Origin: Cytophagaceae bacterium
GTDB taxonomy: Bacteria > Bacteroidota > Bacteroidia > Cytophagales > Spirosomataceae
DNA: 64,000 nt
Reading direction: 5' to 3'
Assembly (NCBI GenBank): GCA_027486845.1
Contig: JAIXOL010000075.1
Span: 1-64,000 of the forward strand
The number at the start of each line of letters is the position of its first letter. The first letter of the stretch is position 1. The notes under the pieces were generated by a model, which ran no database searches, was not told the origin of the DNA, and worked only from the letters and a program-made list of their open reading frames with translations. The position numbers and the translations under genes were made by a program. Of this stretch, positions 9,312 through 17,799 are shown piece by piece.

Positions 9312-10442
9312 TTACATCCTACCGAAGACATCATTTATATCGAATCCTCTACGATTTCTGCTTTTTTGTTCTTGTCTATGTTGGTCAATTAGGTATTTTA
9401 CTTGAATGCTATCTTTATAAAACGGAGCTTGTTTTTCTTCATCTTTGATGATTTTTTTTAAATTTGTAATTTCTTTCTTGAACTTACTTTCTAAACTTTG
9501 ATTTTGATCTGACCCAAAACGTTCGTAAAGCGAAGGCCCAAAAAATGAGCTTTGACCAAATGATGTTAATTCTGCTATTTCCTGTTCTAATTCCGCAACT
9601 TGTTGTTTCAATAGTTTTACATAATATTTGAGGCTTTCATCGTTACTATGCTCAAAGTCTGTTCCCAAAAGTTCGAGTCTTAGTCGAAGCAATTCAAAAA
9701 GGTCATCTTTTTCGTTTGCCTCTGTGATACGGTGCATCAAAAGTGTTTTGCGTTCTTTTTCTAGTTCATCTTTCTCACGGTCAGGGTGAAATGCTTTTAC
9801 CAATTCCATGTAAATTTGTCGACTCGTTTTGTTTAAATTCTTTGCTTCTTGTCGTTGTTTTTCTTCTTTTTCTATTTGTTTGGCTGTTTTCTTTTTATTA
9901 GCTTTTCTTGCTTCATATTCAGCCTCATCTGCTGCAACTTGTTGGTCGATGTATTCTTGAAATTTTTCTGGGTCGCTCAAATCAGCATCATCATCGAATT
10001 TCATTCCAAAAATTGAAGAAAATGATTCTTTTAAAGTTTCAGATGCTTTTTTACTAGCTTCCTCATTGGCTTCTTCAAAACTTATACCATCGTTGTGTCG
10101 AGTAAAAATGTCTTCTAATTCAGGTGATTCTGTTCTGCTTATAAACTCGGTAGTTCTTTCAAATATCATTTCAGAAAGTGTGTCATTGTCACGCTTTTTG
10201 AATATTTTTTGTTGAAAAAGAGCATCTAAGTAAATTATTTCTTTAACCTGTACTTCTATCAGTTTTTTCTCTAATGGGAGGATTTCAGAAGTAATCTTTA
10301 CTTGAATTTGGTCAATTTCCTTTTTCACATATCCAATTTTACTTTTCAAAAAATCTATTTTCTGAATACTGGTATTAAATTGTTTTTGAAGTTTTGTTAA
10401 AACTGCCGAATTTTCAGTTTTAATTTGAATGAGTTCTTGCAT
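9312..10442 (-). CDS. J-domain-like coiled-coil protein
   Basis: This 376-residue soluble protein is very rich in Glu, Lys and Gln. It starts with a coiled-coil region (about 1-85). Residues 203-262 look like a J domain: helix YMELVKAFHPDRE carries the HPD tripeptide at 219-221 and is followed by helices with leucine spacing. Coiled coil continues to about 340. In true DnaJ proteins the J domain is usually N-terminal and the HPD contacts Hsp70; here it is internal. Annotated relatives in Bacteroidota are called J domain-containing proteins. Without an Hsp70 or GrpE neighbour its client is unknown. The gene stands alone, with a 480-bp upstream gap. Confidence 0.6.
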   Translation of the reverse strand: MQELIQIKTENSAVLTKLQKQFNTSIQKIDFLKSKIGYVKKEIDQIQVKITSEILPLEKKLIEVQVKEIIYLDALFQQKIFKKRDNDTLSEMIFERTTEFISRTESPELEDIFTRHNDGISFEEANEEASKKASETLKESFSSIFGMKFDDDADLSDPEKFQEYIDQQVAADEAEYEARKANKKKTAKQIEKEEKQRQEAKNLNKTSRQIYMELVKAFHPDREKDELEKERKTLLMHRITEANEKDDLFELLRLRLELLGTDFEHSNDESLKYYVKLLKQQVAELEQEIAELTSFGQSSFFGPSLYERFGSDQNQSLESKFKKEITNLKKIIKDEEKQAPFYKDSIQVKYLIDQHRQEQKSRNRRGFDINDVFGRM

Positions 10443-10924
10443 CGATATAAAAAGTTGATAATTTTGTACTAAGTTGCTTGTGTATAATTAGTTTGTATTA
10501 TATTGAAATTTGAAATTATTCGGGGTCGTATATCGGTTGAAATTGATTTGTATACTTCCAAAATTTTACCCCGAATGGAGTCAATCAAAACTACAACAAT
10601 ATAAACTTTTTTTAGACATATACTTACAAATAAAAAAGTTATTATTGATTGCAAATAATTAGTTTAATACATCATTTGTTTTTAAAGTTCTTATAATCAG
10701 TATTATACTGAAAATTTAGCAATCTGATTGATGATAAGTAGCTTCGGTTTTTTGATGCAAGTTATTAGAATAGATGTGTTTTATCAAATAAACTTACTAA
10801 CAAAATAACCATTCTTGGCATTTTGATAATAGAAAGAAGTCTAGATATCGGATATAAATTTCAAAAATATTTGAGTTTAAAATTCGTTATCTTTGTACAA
10901 AAATCAGGATTAATGTAATACTAT
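10443..10924. other. 482-bp intergenic region without a convincing gene
   Basis: Divergent promoter region between the J-domain gene and the envelope cluster. It is very AT-rich. I see a 9-bp inverted repeat (ATTCGGGGT at 10518-10526, ACCCCGAAT at 10568-10576, 41-base spacer) and a -7-like element near the right end. Short frames here lack coding character. Confidence 0.6.
10888..10895 (+). promoter_or_regulatory. Candidate Bacteroidota -7 element (TATCTTTG)
   Basis: TATCTTTG matches the TAnnTTTG -7 consensus of Bacteroidota and lies 29 bases before the start at 10925. I do not see a well-spaced -33 TTTG, so the assignment rests on the -7 box alone. Confidence 0.4.
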
Positions 10925-11512
10925 ATGATAGCACTCAAAAAGATTTTAAGTTTAGCATTAGTTTCTTCAATTTTGTTTAATTGTTCTAGAATTGAAGATT
11001 TTAAGAGCAAAGATGGCCTAAATAATGCTGAAAGCTATCGAATTAAAACAAAATTGACTTTAGCTGAATCGCAAAACTATACAATTGAGTCCCCTCAAAC
11101 AATTGTTAATGCTGGACGTACATTTATTGAGGGCGATTACCTTTTTATTGGTGAATTGGGCTTAGGAATACATGTTTATGATAATACCATGCCTTCAAAT
11201 CCTGTAGCATTGGCTTTTTTGAGTATCCCTGCCAGCACCGATTACTTTATTAAAAATGATGTTTTGATTGTTGATAATGGAAATGACCTGGTTTCTTTGA
11301 AAATAGATGCTTTGGATAAATTAAAAAACAGAGAAAGAACCATTGCCGAACTTAAACGTAGCCTCTTAACAAATAAACGAACCTCAGAAGTTTTTGTTTA
11401 TCCAAACTATCCTATTCAACAAAATGTGTATTTTGAATGCCCTGATAAAGAGCATTTTGTAGTCGCTTGGGAAAAAGGAGATTTTTTAAATGTCTCTAAT
11501 TGTTATCGTTAA
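10925..11512 (+). CDS. Lipoprotein with LVIVD-like repeats, unknown function
   Basis: The protein has 195 residues, with a lipoprotein signal ending in LFNC (Cys20). The stretch from about 58 to 125 resembles the LVIVD repeat seen in bacterial beta-propeller surface proteins: alternating strands, a YLFIGELGLGIHVYDN segment and the words VLIVDN. It is too short to close a propeller, so it may pair with the next lipoprotein, which has similar strands. It is the first gene of a tight same-strand cluster (10925-13338). Confidence 0.6.
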   Translation: MIALKKILSLALVSSILFNCSRIEDFKSKDGLNNAESYRIKTKLTLAESQNYTIESPQTIVNAGRTFIEGDYLFIGELGLGIHVYDNTMPSNPVALAFLSIPASTDYFIKNDVLIVDNGNDLVSLKIDALDKLKNRERTIAELKRSLLTNKRTSEVFVYPNYPIQQNVYFECPDKEHFVVAWEKGDFLNVSNCYR

Positions 11513-11545
11513 AGAAATAAATGTTAAATATACACAAATAAATTA

Positions 11546-12298
11546 ATGTCAAAAAAACTTTATTTCTTTGTAATTCTACTATTTTTATTGTCTTGCAAAG
11601 GTTATCATGCCCCTGAGCCTATCCGTATAGTTGGTAGTCAAAAAGAATTTCAGCATTTTCATCCTACAAGCAATCTTTCACAATATTTTGTGTTGGCAAA
11701 TCGGAAAATTAATTTTTTAAATGTAAATTCTCCCTTAACTTTAAATCTCACTTCGGTTTTACCACTTGAAATAGATTTTGAGAAAGTAGCAGGCAATACA
11801 GATACTTTATATGTGCAGACTGCTTCTGAATTGAAATTGATGCACCTAGACGCAAGTGCTTGGCGTGAATTGGGGGTAATAGGAGACTTAAAACCTTGTG
11901 ATAATTTTTTAACAATGAATAAATTCATTGTTATTGCCAAAGGAAATGATGTTTGTAGAACCAGCAATGAAGTGCCAACAATAACAGTTTATAATTCAGA
12001 TAGCCTTGAAGTTCCAGTTGATAGAATTATTACAAACAGTACTTTAGGTACAAAAAGCCTTACTTTACAGCGTTATGGAAAAACAATATTTTTGGCTAAC
12101 CCTGTTGATGGTTTAACTATATATGAAATTTCGGCCACTGGCAAACTAATAATAATCTCAAATTATCCTCAGATAAAAACAGACCGTATTGATATTTTTG
12201 AAACAAAAAAGATTGCTATCATTAAAACCTTAAGAGGCATTACTCAGTATTCATTAGCTGATTTGAAAAACTTGAAAGAACTTGGAAGCGTAAAATGA
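11546..12298 (+). CDS. Lipoprotein with propeller-like strands, unknown function
   Basis: The protein has 250 residues, with a lipoprotein signal ending in LLSC (Cys17). The C-terminal part (about 170-250) carries strand patterns such as IFLANPVDGLTIYEI that resemble LVIVD or WD-type blades. Its stop overlaps the start of the next gene (ATGA at 12295-12298), which supports translational coupling. I do not recognise a specific function. Confidence 0.6.
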   Translation: MSKKLYFFVILLFLLSCKGYHAPEPIRIVGSQKEFQHFHPTSNLSQYFVLANRKINFLNVNSPLTLNLTSVLPLEIDFEKVAGNTDTLYVQTASELKLMHLDASAWRELGVIGDLKPCDNFLTMNKFIVIAKGNDVCRTSNEVPTITVYNSDSLEVPVDRIITNSTLGTKSLTLQRYGKTIFLANPVDGLTIYEISATGKLIIISNYPQIKTDRIDIFETKKIAIIKTLRGITQYSLADLKNLKELGSVK

Positions 12299-13005
12299 AA
12301 AACAGAGTTATGAATAAATATTTTGTATTTGGTTTTGTAACATTTTTTTGTTTACAAACTGCGGTTGCACAAAAACGTAAACCAATTTCTTTTACGCATC
12401 AACCATTTTTGTTGTTGAAATTTACGCCTTTGCCATTGCTTGCAACCGAAAATGCCTTTCAGATTGGTGCTGAGATAGCTCCTCCAATTGGCAAATTCAG
12501 TTTTAATTTTGACTATGGAACAGGCAAAGGGAAATTGAATGTTGATAAATATATTCGAAATAATATGCCAGATATGAAAACCCAATATTATAGAGGTGAA
12601 ATTCGAGGATATTTTTCAGATTGGTATCCTTTTTATGCACTTGATAGAAAACCATTTGGCCGCTATTGGGCTTTTGAATATGCTCAAAAGAAAACAAACC
12701 GTCAACAAGTCAATGCAGTAGCGATTGGAGCGGCAAGTTTGCCAAATTATGCAAAATTTGAAAAATCAAATGTCCTACAAACAGAACAAATAATCAATAT
12801 TAAATGGGGCAAAAATTTTCTTATTCATCGACATTTCTTTATTGATGCTTATTTAGGTGCTGGTGTAAGAAAATATAAAGTATCAAGTGAAAATGATTTG
12901 ATTTTACACAGTGGCTTTTTATCAAAATGGAAGTTTTGGGAAGTAGGTAGTAAAGGATTGTTACCAAATGCAACAGCTGGATTTCGACTTTGTTTAGTTA
13001 TTTAA
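12295..13005 (+). CDS. Probable outer-membrane beta-barrel protein (DUF3575-like)
   Basis: The protein has 236 residues. A signal peptide ends near AVAQK. The mature part has alternating amphipathic strands rich in Phe, Tyr and Gly, and ends in GFRLCLVI, close to the aromatic or hydrophobic C-terminus expected for an outer-membrane barrel. Small Bacteroidota proteins of this shape are often labelled DUF3575. The start at 12295 overlaps the preceding stop as ATGA; an alternative start is the Met at 12310. It is probably co-expressed with the two lipoproteins before it and the small one after it. Confidence 0.6.
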   Translation: MKNRVMNKYFVFGFVTFFCLQTAVAQKRKPISFTHQPFLLLKFTPLPLLATENAFQIGAEIAPPIGKFSFNFDYGTGKGKLNVDKYIRNNMPDMKTQYYRGEIRGYFSDWYPFYALDRKPFGRYWAFEYAQKKTNRQQVNAVAIGAASLPNYAKFEKSNVLQTEQIINIKWGKNFLIHRHFFIDAYLGAGVRKYKVSSENDLILHSGFLSKWKFWEVGSKGLLPNATAGFRLCLVI

Positions 13006-13017
13006 TTTATACTTTCC

Positions 13018-13338
13018 ATGAAAATATTGCTTGTCAGGAATAAACTTAAAATATACTTTTTAGTACCTATTTGTACATTTGTCTTAGCTTCTTGTTGGGC
13101 TCCTCGTTGCCCAATTCAAAACTGTAAGTCGAAATATGAGCATAAGCATACGTTTATAGTTTCGGGTTATTTTTCTACTCGTAAGCCAAGTGTACCTACA
13201 TTTCATTTTATTTGGGATAAGAAAAAAGACAATGCAGAAACAATGAAACTAGAAACTCAACCTAAAAACGGAAAGCAAGGTACAAGAAAACGAGTTAAAA
13301 AAATCAAATTGTTTCCTTGGGAAAAAGGATATAACTAA
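13018..13338 (+). CDS. Small lipoprotein with basic tail, unknown function
   Basis: The protein has 106 residues. A lipoprotein signal ends in LASC (Cys26), followed by a Cys-containing stretch (CPIQNCK) and HKHTF. The C-terminal 40 residues are strongly basic with many Lys and Arg. It lies 12 bp after the barrel gene and closes the four-gene envelope cluster. I do not recognise a family; the Cys and His residues near the N-terminus could bind metal or heme, but this is only a possibility. Confidence 0.5.
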   Translation: MKILLVRNKLKIYFLVPICTFVLASCWAPRCPIQNCKSKYEHKHTFIVSGYFSTRKPSVPTFHFIWDKKKDNAETMKLETQPKNGKQGTRKRVKKIKLFPWEKGYN

Positions 13339-13528
13339 ACAGCTTCTTTAGATAATTTTCCTATTAAATTATTAAAAACCTGTAGTCTGTTGCTTAGTTG
13401 TATATCTACGGCAATCTTGTTATACCTTTTCTTCTGCATGCTTCCAATATAAAAATCCTACGGTTAAATGTTTATGATTTAATAATTTATTCTCTTTTTG
13501 TTATTTTAATCGGAAAGGTGTCTATTAT

Positions 13529-13981
13529 CTAAAAATCCAAATGACAATTTATCCATCCTTCGTCAAAGCGAGTTGGAAAGTTTTTGCGGTAAAAATTGAT
13601 AGCTGGCTCATTCCAATCAAGTACTTGCCACATCATACCTGTGCATTCGGTGTTTTTGGCTTCTTCAATCACTTTATCGAATAGAAGTTTTCCTAAACCA
13701 TAGCCACGCATAGATTCTGTAACTACAATATCTTCAAGGTACAAACGCTTGCCTTTCCAAGTCGAATATCGGTAATAATAGATTGAAATGCCTTGAATTG
13801 TACCATCGACTTCGGCAACAAAGCAACCAAAAATCTTGGTTTTGCCAAATCCATCTTTTAGCATCATTTCAACAGTATTTGTTACTTGTTGAGGCTCTTT
13901 TTCATAAACTGCTAATTCATAAACAAGCTCATGTACTCGTTGAACGTCGGTTTTTTTTATCCGTCTTATCTTTATTTTCAT
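13529..13981 (-). CDS. GNAT-family N-acetyltransferase (diamine acetyltransferase-like)
   Basis: The protein has 150 residues in a single GNAT fold. The acetyl-CoA pyrophosphate loop is visible in motif A as RGYGLGK (about 95-101), preceded by LEDIVV and followed by the MMWQVLDWNEPAINFYRK segment typical of motif B. The overall pattern resembles spermidine/spermine or thialysine acetyltransferases (SAT1/SAT2-like), so an amine or amino acid is the likely substrate. It is transcribed leftwards, 36 bp after the RluD-like gene, which makes a two-gene transcript possible. Confidence 0.82.
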   Translation of the reverse strand: MKIKIRRIKKTDVQRVHELVYELAVYEKEPQQVTNTVEMMLKDGFGKTKIFGCFVAEVDGTIQGISIYYYRYSTWKGKRLYLEDIVVTESMRGYGLGKLLFDKVIEEAKNTECTGMMWQVLDWNEPAINFYRKNFPTRFDEGWINCHLDF

Positions 13982-14017
13982 AGAAATTAGGTTTTTTGAT
14001 TTAATACAAAACAGGTT

Positions 14018-15052
14018 TCATTCGTTATTTACGTAACCTTCCCATTTTTCGAGAACGGTTTTAAAATCATCAGGTAATTCTGTGTCGAACTGCATCCATT
14101 CTTTGGTTCGTGGATGCATAAAGCCCAAAGTTTTGGCATGAAGTGCCTGTCGAGGTATTACCTCAAAGCAATTTTCGACAAATTTCTTATAGTTAGAAAA
14201 CTGTTGACCTCTTAAAATTTTATCTCCACCATAATCTGAATCGCTAAAAAGGGTATGTCCTAAAAATTTCATGTGAACTCTGATTTGATGGGTTCGGCCA
14301 GTTTCTAAATTACATTGGAGGAGTGAAACGTAACGGAAATCTTTCAGAATTTTATAATGAGTTATAGATTCTTTGCCATACGAAGCATCCAAAAATACTT
14401 CACTCAGTTTTCTATTTTTTGGGCTACGTCCGATAAAATTATGGATAGTTCCTGTTGCTTCTTTCGGAACTCCCCAAACGAGAGCATAATAGGTGCGTTC
14501 GATTGAATGGTCAAAGAACTGTTTGGCCAGAAAAGTCATTGCAAAATCATTTTTGGCAATTACCAAAAGTCCTGAGGTATCTTTATCAATTCGATGAACC
14601 AAACCTGGGCGAATCTCACCATTACGATGTGTTGGCAAGTTTTTTAGATAATAAATTAAACCATTAACTAGTGTTCCAGACCAATTACCAACCGCAGGAT
14701 GCACTACCATTCCTGCTTGTTTATTTACAACCATTAAATCATCGTCTTCATAAATAATATTGAGCGGAATGTTTTCTTCTAGCAACTCGAAAACTCTTGG
14801 AGGGTTGGGCAACGAAAATGTAATTACATCCAAAGGTTTTACTTTATAGCTGGCTTTGACTGTAAAACCATTTACTTTTATTGCTTCTGCATCAATTGAG
14901 TTTTGGATTTTATTGCGAGAAATATTTTTCGTAAAATGGGGTAAATATTTATCCAAACGCATCGAGACTTGGCCTTTATCAACCACAATTCGTTGATGCT
15001 CAAATAGTTCGTCTTCTTCTTCGCTGTCAAAAATATCTTTTTCTTCGTTCAT
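14018..15052 (-). CDS. rluD: RluA-family 23S rRNA pseudouridine synthase (RluD-like)
   Basis: The enzyme isomerises uridine to pseudouridine in ribosomal RNA. An acidic N-terminal extension (1-25) is followed by an S4 RNA-binding domain (about 30-90), then the catalytic domain. The RluA signature HRIDKDTSG is at 153-161, with Asp156 the catalytic residue. The length of 344 residues fits RluD, which modifies positions 1911, 1915 and 1917 in E. coli, better than the shorter RluA. The gene is divergent from the PLP enzyme, with only 32 bp between the starts. Confidence 0.9.
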   Translation of the reverse strand: MNEEKDIFDSEEEDELFEHQRIVVDKGQVSMRLDKYLPHFTKNISRNKIQNSIDAEAIKVNGFTVKASYKVKPLDVITFSLPNPPRVFELLEENIPLNIIYEDDDLMVVNKQAGMVVHPAVGNWSGTLVNGLIYYLKNLPTHRNGEIRPGLVHRIDKDTSGLLVIAKNDFAMTFLAKQFFDHSIERTYYALVWGVPKEATGTIHNFIGRSPKNRKLSEVFLDASYGKESITHYKILKDFRYVSLLQCNLETGRTHQIRVHMKFLGHTLFSDSDYGGDKILRGQQFSNYKKFVENCFEVIPRQALHAKTLGFMHPRTKEWMQFDTELPDDFKTVLEKWEGYVNNE

Positions 15053-15084
15053 TATCCTTAAATTTATAGCAAATTTAAGATAAA

Positions 15085-16065
15085 ATGAACGACATTCCTG
15101 TTAATAGTGCTTTTTCTGAACGAATATATCAAATTTTATCATTGCCTTCGCCTTTACAAAAATTGGAAGATGCGTTATTTGTAGCAAATGGATTAAAAGT
15201 TTTTGTGAAACGAGATGATTTAATTCACCCAGAAATTTCTGGCAATAAATGGCGAAAATTAAAATATAATTTAAATGATGCTAAGAATCAAGGTGCTGAA
15301 CAAATCATTACTTTTGGTGGAGCATACTCCAATCATATTTATGCAACGGCAGCTGCAGGAAAATATTTTGGTTTTAAAACAGTAGGAATTATTCGTGGGG
15401 ACGAACTGAATGAAAAATCGTCAGAAACACTGAGGTTTGCTTCTGAATGTGGAATGAAGCTTCATTTTGTGACACGGACAGAGTATCGTGATATGCGTGA
15501 AAATCCTCAAAATCAATTGTCTATTATTCACGAACTTACAGGTTTGGATATAAATAACTCAAAAGTAATTCCTGAGGGAGGTACGAATCACTTAGCTTTA
15601 GCTGGAGTGGGAGAGATGTTTGAAGAGATTATTTACCAATTAGGTTCAGCTCCTGATTATATTTTTTGTCCCGTCGGAACTGCAGGAACGATTTCAGGAA
15701 TTATAGCCAATTCTGATAAAAAAACGAAAGTTATTGGCGTTTGTGTTCTGAAAAACGGGCAATATTTATTCAATGAAATAGATACTTTATTAAAAAATAC
15801 ATCGGTATCAAACGCTGGCAGGATTCTGAATCCTGCCAACATTAACTTTGAAGTTTTATGGAATGAACATCACGGCGGATATGCAAAAAAAACACTCGAA
15901 TTGATTGAATTTATATCAAAATTTAATGCTGAACATGATTTTTCAATAGAACCAATTTATTCTGGTAAAATGTTTTTTGCCTTCTATAAATATTTTTCCT
16001 CTTTAATAGAAGCTAATTCGAAAGTGGTCTTAATTCATACAGGAGGACTTAGGAATTTATTTTGA
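15085..16065 (+). CDS. D-cysteine desulfhydrase/ACC deaminase-family PLP enzyme
   Basis: This fold-type II PLP enzyme cleaves small amino acids, releasing pyruvate or a 2-oxo acid and ammonia, plus H2S if D-cysteine is the substrate. The PLP lysine lies in SGNKWRKLKYN (Lys55). A substrate loop GGAYSNHIYATAAA (about 77-90) and a VGTAGTISG phosphate-binding loop (about 197-205) follow. The length of 326 residues is normal. Codons 243-253 are made of a 28-bp palindromic element (15811-15838), unusual inside a coding frame. The 3' end overlaps the convergent repeat lipoprotein gene by 9 bp. Desulfhydrase and deaminase activities cannot be told apart here. Confidence 0.85.
   Translation: MNDIPVNSAFSERIYQILSLPSPLQKLEDALFVANGLKVFVKRDDLIHPEISGNKWRKLKYNLNDAKNQGAEQIITFGGAYSNHIYATAAAGKYFGFKTVGIIRGDELNEKSSETLRFASECGMKLHFVTRTEYRDMRENPQNQLSIIHELTGLDINNSKVIPEGGTNHLALAGVGEMFEEIIYQLGSAPDYIFCPVGTAGTISGIIANSDKKTKVIGVCVLKNGQYLFNEIDTLLKNTSVSNAGRILNPANINFEVLWNEHHGGYAKKTLELIEFISKFNAEHDFSIEPIYSGKMFFAFYKYFSSLIEANSKVVLIHTGGLRNLF
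15811..15838. repeat. In-frame palindromic element inside the PLP enzyme gene
   Basis: TGGCAGGATTC (15816-15826) and GAATCCTGCCA (15828-15838) form a perfect 11-bp stem around a single base. The left flank AACGC matches the left flank of the palindrome at 26495. The reading frame passes straight through, encoding NAGRILNPANI at codons 243-253. Confidence 0.75.
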
Positions 16066-17415
16066 ACTGCCAGAATTAAAAACACTTTTTTCATTTCCAT
16101 AAGTTATTACTCCATTGGAAATCACATAGGCACGGTAAAAATATATTGTTCCAACATTTAGATTTATTGCATCTATCGAAAATGTGGCAGGAAAACTTGT
16201 CGGGCTACCTTTAATTGAAGCACCTGTTTTGCAAGTTATTGGTAAGGTATTTGAATAATCATTAATTAGATTCCAACAAATACCATATTCCGTAATCGGA
16301 AAACTACCTCTTGAATTGATTATTCCTAGAATTCTTTGAGAGTTTGGAGTAAAGGATGTTGCATTTCCTGTTGTGATGATGGGGAAATCTAAAATTTCCA
16401 AGTTATATGATTTTATATCGCCATAACTTATCACTCCATTGGAAATTATATATGCTCGATAATACAGGTCGGCTGACGCATTTAAATTATAAATATCAAT
16501 TACAAATATTTTTGGAAAAACAGTTATATTTTCAAGTATTTTAGCTTTTGAATGGTCTATGGTTGGAGTTGTAAAACGTTGCGACCAACAAATTCCATAT
16601 TCAGTGATGTTATCTGAGTTTCCACCAAATTCAACCAATCCTTTGATTTTAACTGAGCTTGTGGTGGTAGTATTCGCTTCTAAAGTTTTTATAGTAGGTT
16701 GAGTGATTACTAAGGTTTTGAAAGTGAGCGTGTTTCCATAAGAATATACCCCATTAGACACAACAAATGCTCGAAAATAATAGCTTGTGTTTGGAATAAG
16801 ATTTGTGGCATCTTCGCTATAAATTGTAGGATAAACGCCTAAAGTCCCTACTTTACTTGATTTAGAATCGCTTATAGTAGGAAGATTGTTACTTGCAGAC
16901 CAGCAAATACCATACTCACTAACATCAAAAGTTCCTTTGGTTTCTACTATTCCCCGAAGTTTGGCTGTTGTAGTAAATACCAAAAGTACAGCATCTGTTT
17001 TTATTGAAGGTTGAATTAAATCCGCTGTTTTAAATATTGTTACTGGTCCAAAGTAAGTATTAGAAGAAATGGTTGAATAAGCTCTTACATAATAATTTGA
17101 GCTTGTTTTTAAGCCTTGAATTACCTCAGAAAATTTTAATGGTATTACATTTTCAGCCGTAATCGCACCAAGTGAAATTTTAGAGTCAGCCAAAGTTGGT
17201 ATAGCATTGTTTTCGGAGTACACAAATCCATAATCAGATATATATTGATTGCCAAAATCAGTAATAGCACTCGAAAATCTTGCAGAGGAAATTGTGGTTT
17301 CTGAAACAGTGATTGTGTCTAAAACTGGTGGAATAATGATAATTTCTTTTGTTTTGCAAGTAACAACTATTGTCAGAAAAAGGAAAGTAATTATTGCTTT
17401 TATGTAAGTTTTCAT
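16057..17415 (-). CDS. Surface lipoprotein with four fibronectin-III-like repeats
   Basis: The protein has 452 residues with a lipoprotein signal ending in VVTC (Cys20). The rest is four tandem repeats of about 100-107 residues (about 40-132, 133-235, 236-340, 341-445). Each carries the core YGICWS or YGFVYS, then PTI/PTL-x-DSK, and near its end a YYxRAYVISNGVxSYG strand. This layout resembles Bacteroidota fibronectin type III-like surface modules used as spacers or for binding. No enzyme domain is visible, so an adhesive or structural role is likely but not shown. It converges on the PLP enzyme gene with a 9-bp overlap. Confidence 0.75.
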   Translation of the reverse strand: MKTYIKAIITFLFLTIVVTCKTKEIIIIPPVLDTITVSETTISSARFSSAITDFGNQYISDYGFVYSENNAIPTLADSKISLGAITAENVIPLKFSEVIQGLKTSSNYYVRAYSTISSNTYFGPVTIFKTADLIQPSIKTDAVLLVFTTTAKLRGIVETKGTFDVSEYGICWSASNNLPTISDSKSSKVGTLGVYPTIYSEDATNLIPNTSYYFRAFVVSNGVYSYGNTLTFKTLVITQPTIKTLEANTTTTSSVKIKGLVEFGGNSDNITEYGICWSQRFTTPTIDHSKAKILENITVFPKIFVIDIYNLNASADLYYRAYIISNGVISYGDIKSYNLEILDFPIITTGNATSFTPNSQRILGIINSRGSFPITEYGICWNLINDYSNTLPITCKTGASIKGSPTSFPATFSIDAINLNVGTIYFYRAYVISNGVITYGNEKSVFNSGSSK

Positions 17416-17799
17416 ATTTACTAATAGATTTTATTATAAGTTGTGAAGTTTTTGTTTTATGGTTATCACGTAATACTGCATACTTACAATATTTTAACAT
17501 GTTGATAACACCATACAAATTTGACCAAAAATTTTTTTAAAAATTATGAGGTTGATCATATAATTAATAAAAATCAAAAAAAAAGGTTATGAGCAAATAC
17601 TTCGTTTTTCCCTTATATTAACCATACTTGAACCCTATTTTGATTCTTAATTCAGAAGTTTTTTGAAAAATCAATTTTACCATTTTATAATTATAATGAA
17701 ATTTTAAATTTGAATAATTCCAAAGATATTTATTGAGAAATTGTAAATATAAAATTTATATGATAGCTTTGAATTGTTCTAATTCAATCTTTTTCATTA
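17416..17799. other. 384-bp AT-rich divergent promoter region
   Basis: Separates the repeat lipoprotein gene from the NagB-like gene, which are transcribed away from each other. Apart from a promoter-like pair near the right end, I see no RNA gene, repeat or convincing small frame. Confidence 0.6.
17740..17771 (+). promoter_or_regulatory. Candidate -33/-7 promoter for the NagB-like gene
   Basis: ATTG (17740-17743), a 20-base spacer and TAGCTTTG (17764-17771) match the Bacteroidota pattern TTTG, 19-21 bases, TAnnTTTG with one mismatch in the -33 box. The -7 box ends 28 bases before the start codon. Confidence 0.5.

Noticed and set aside
10469-10654. 61-codon leftward frame before the J-domain gene
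   Set aside because: It lies in an AT-rich gap, has no recognisable domain and no clear upstream start context.
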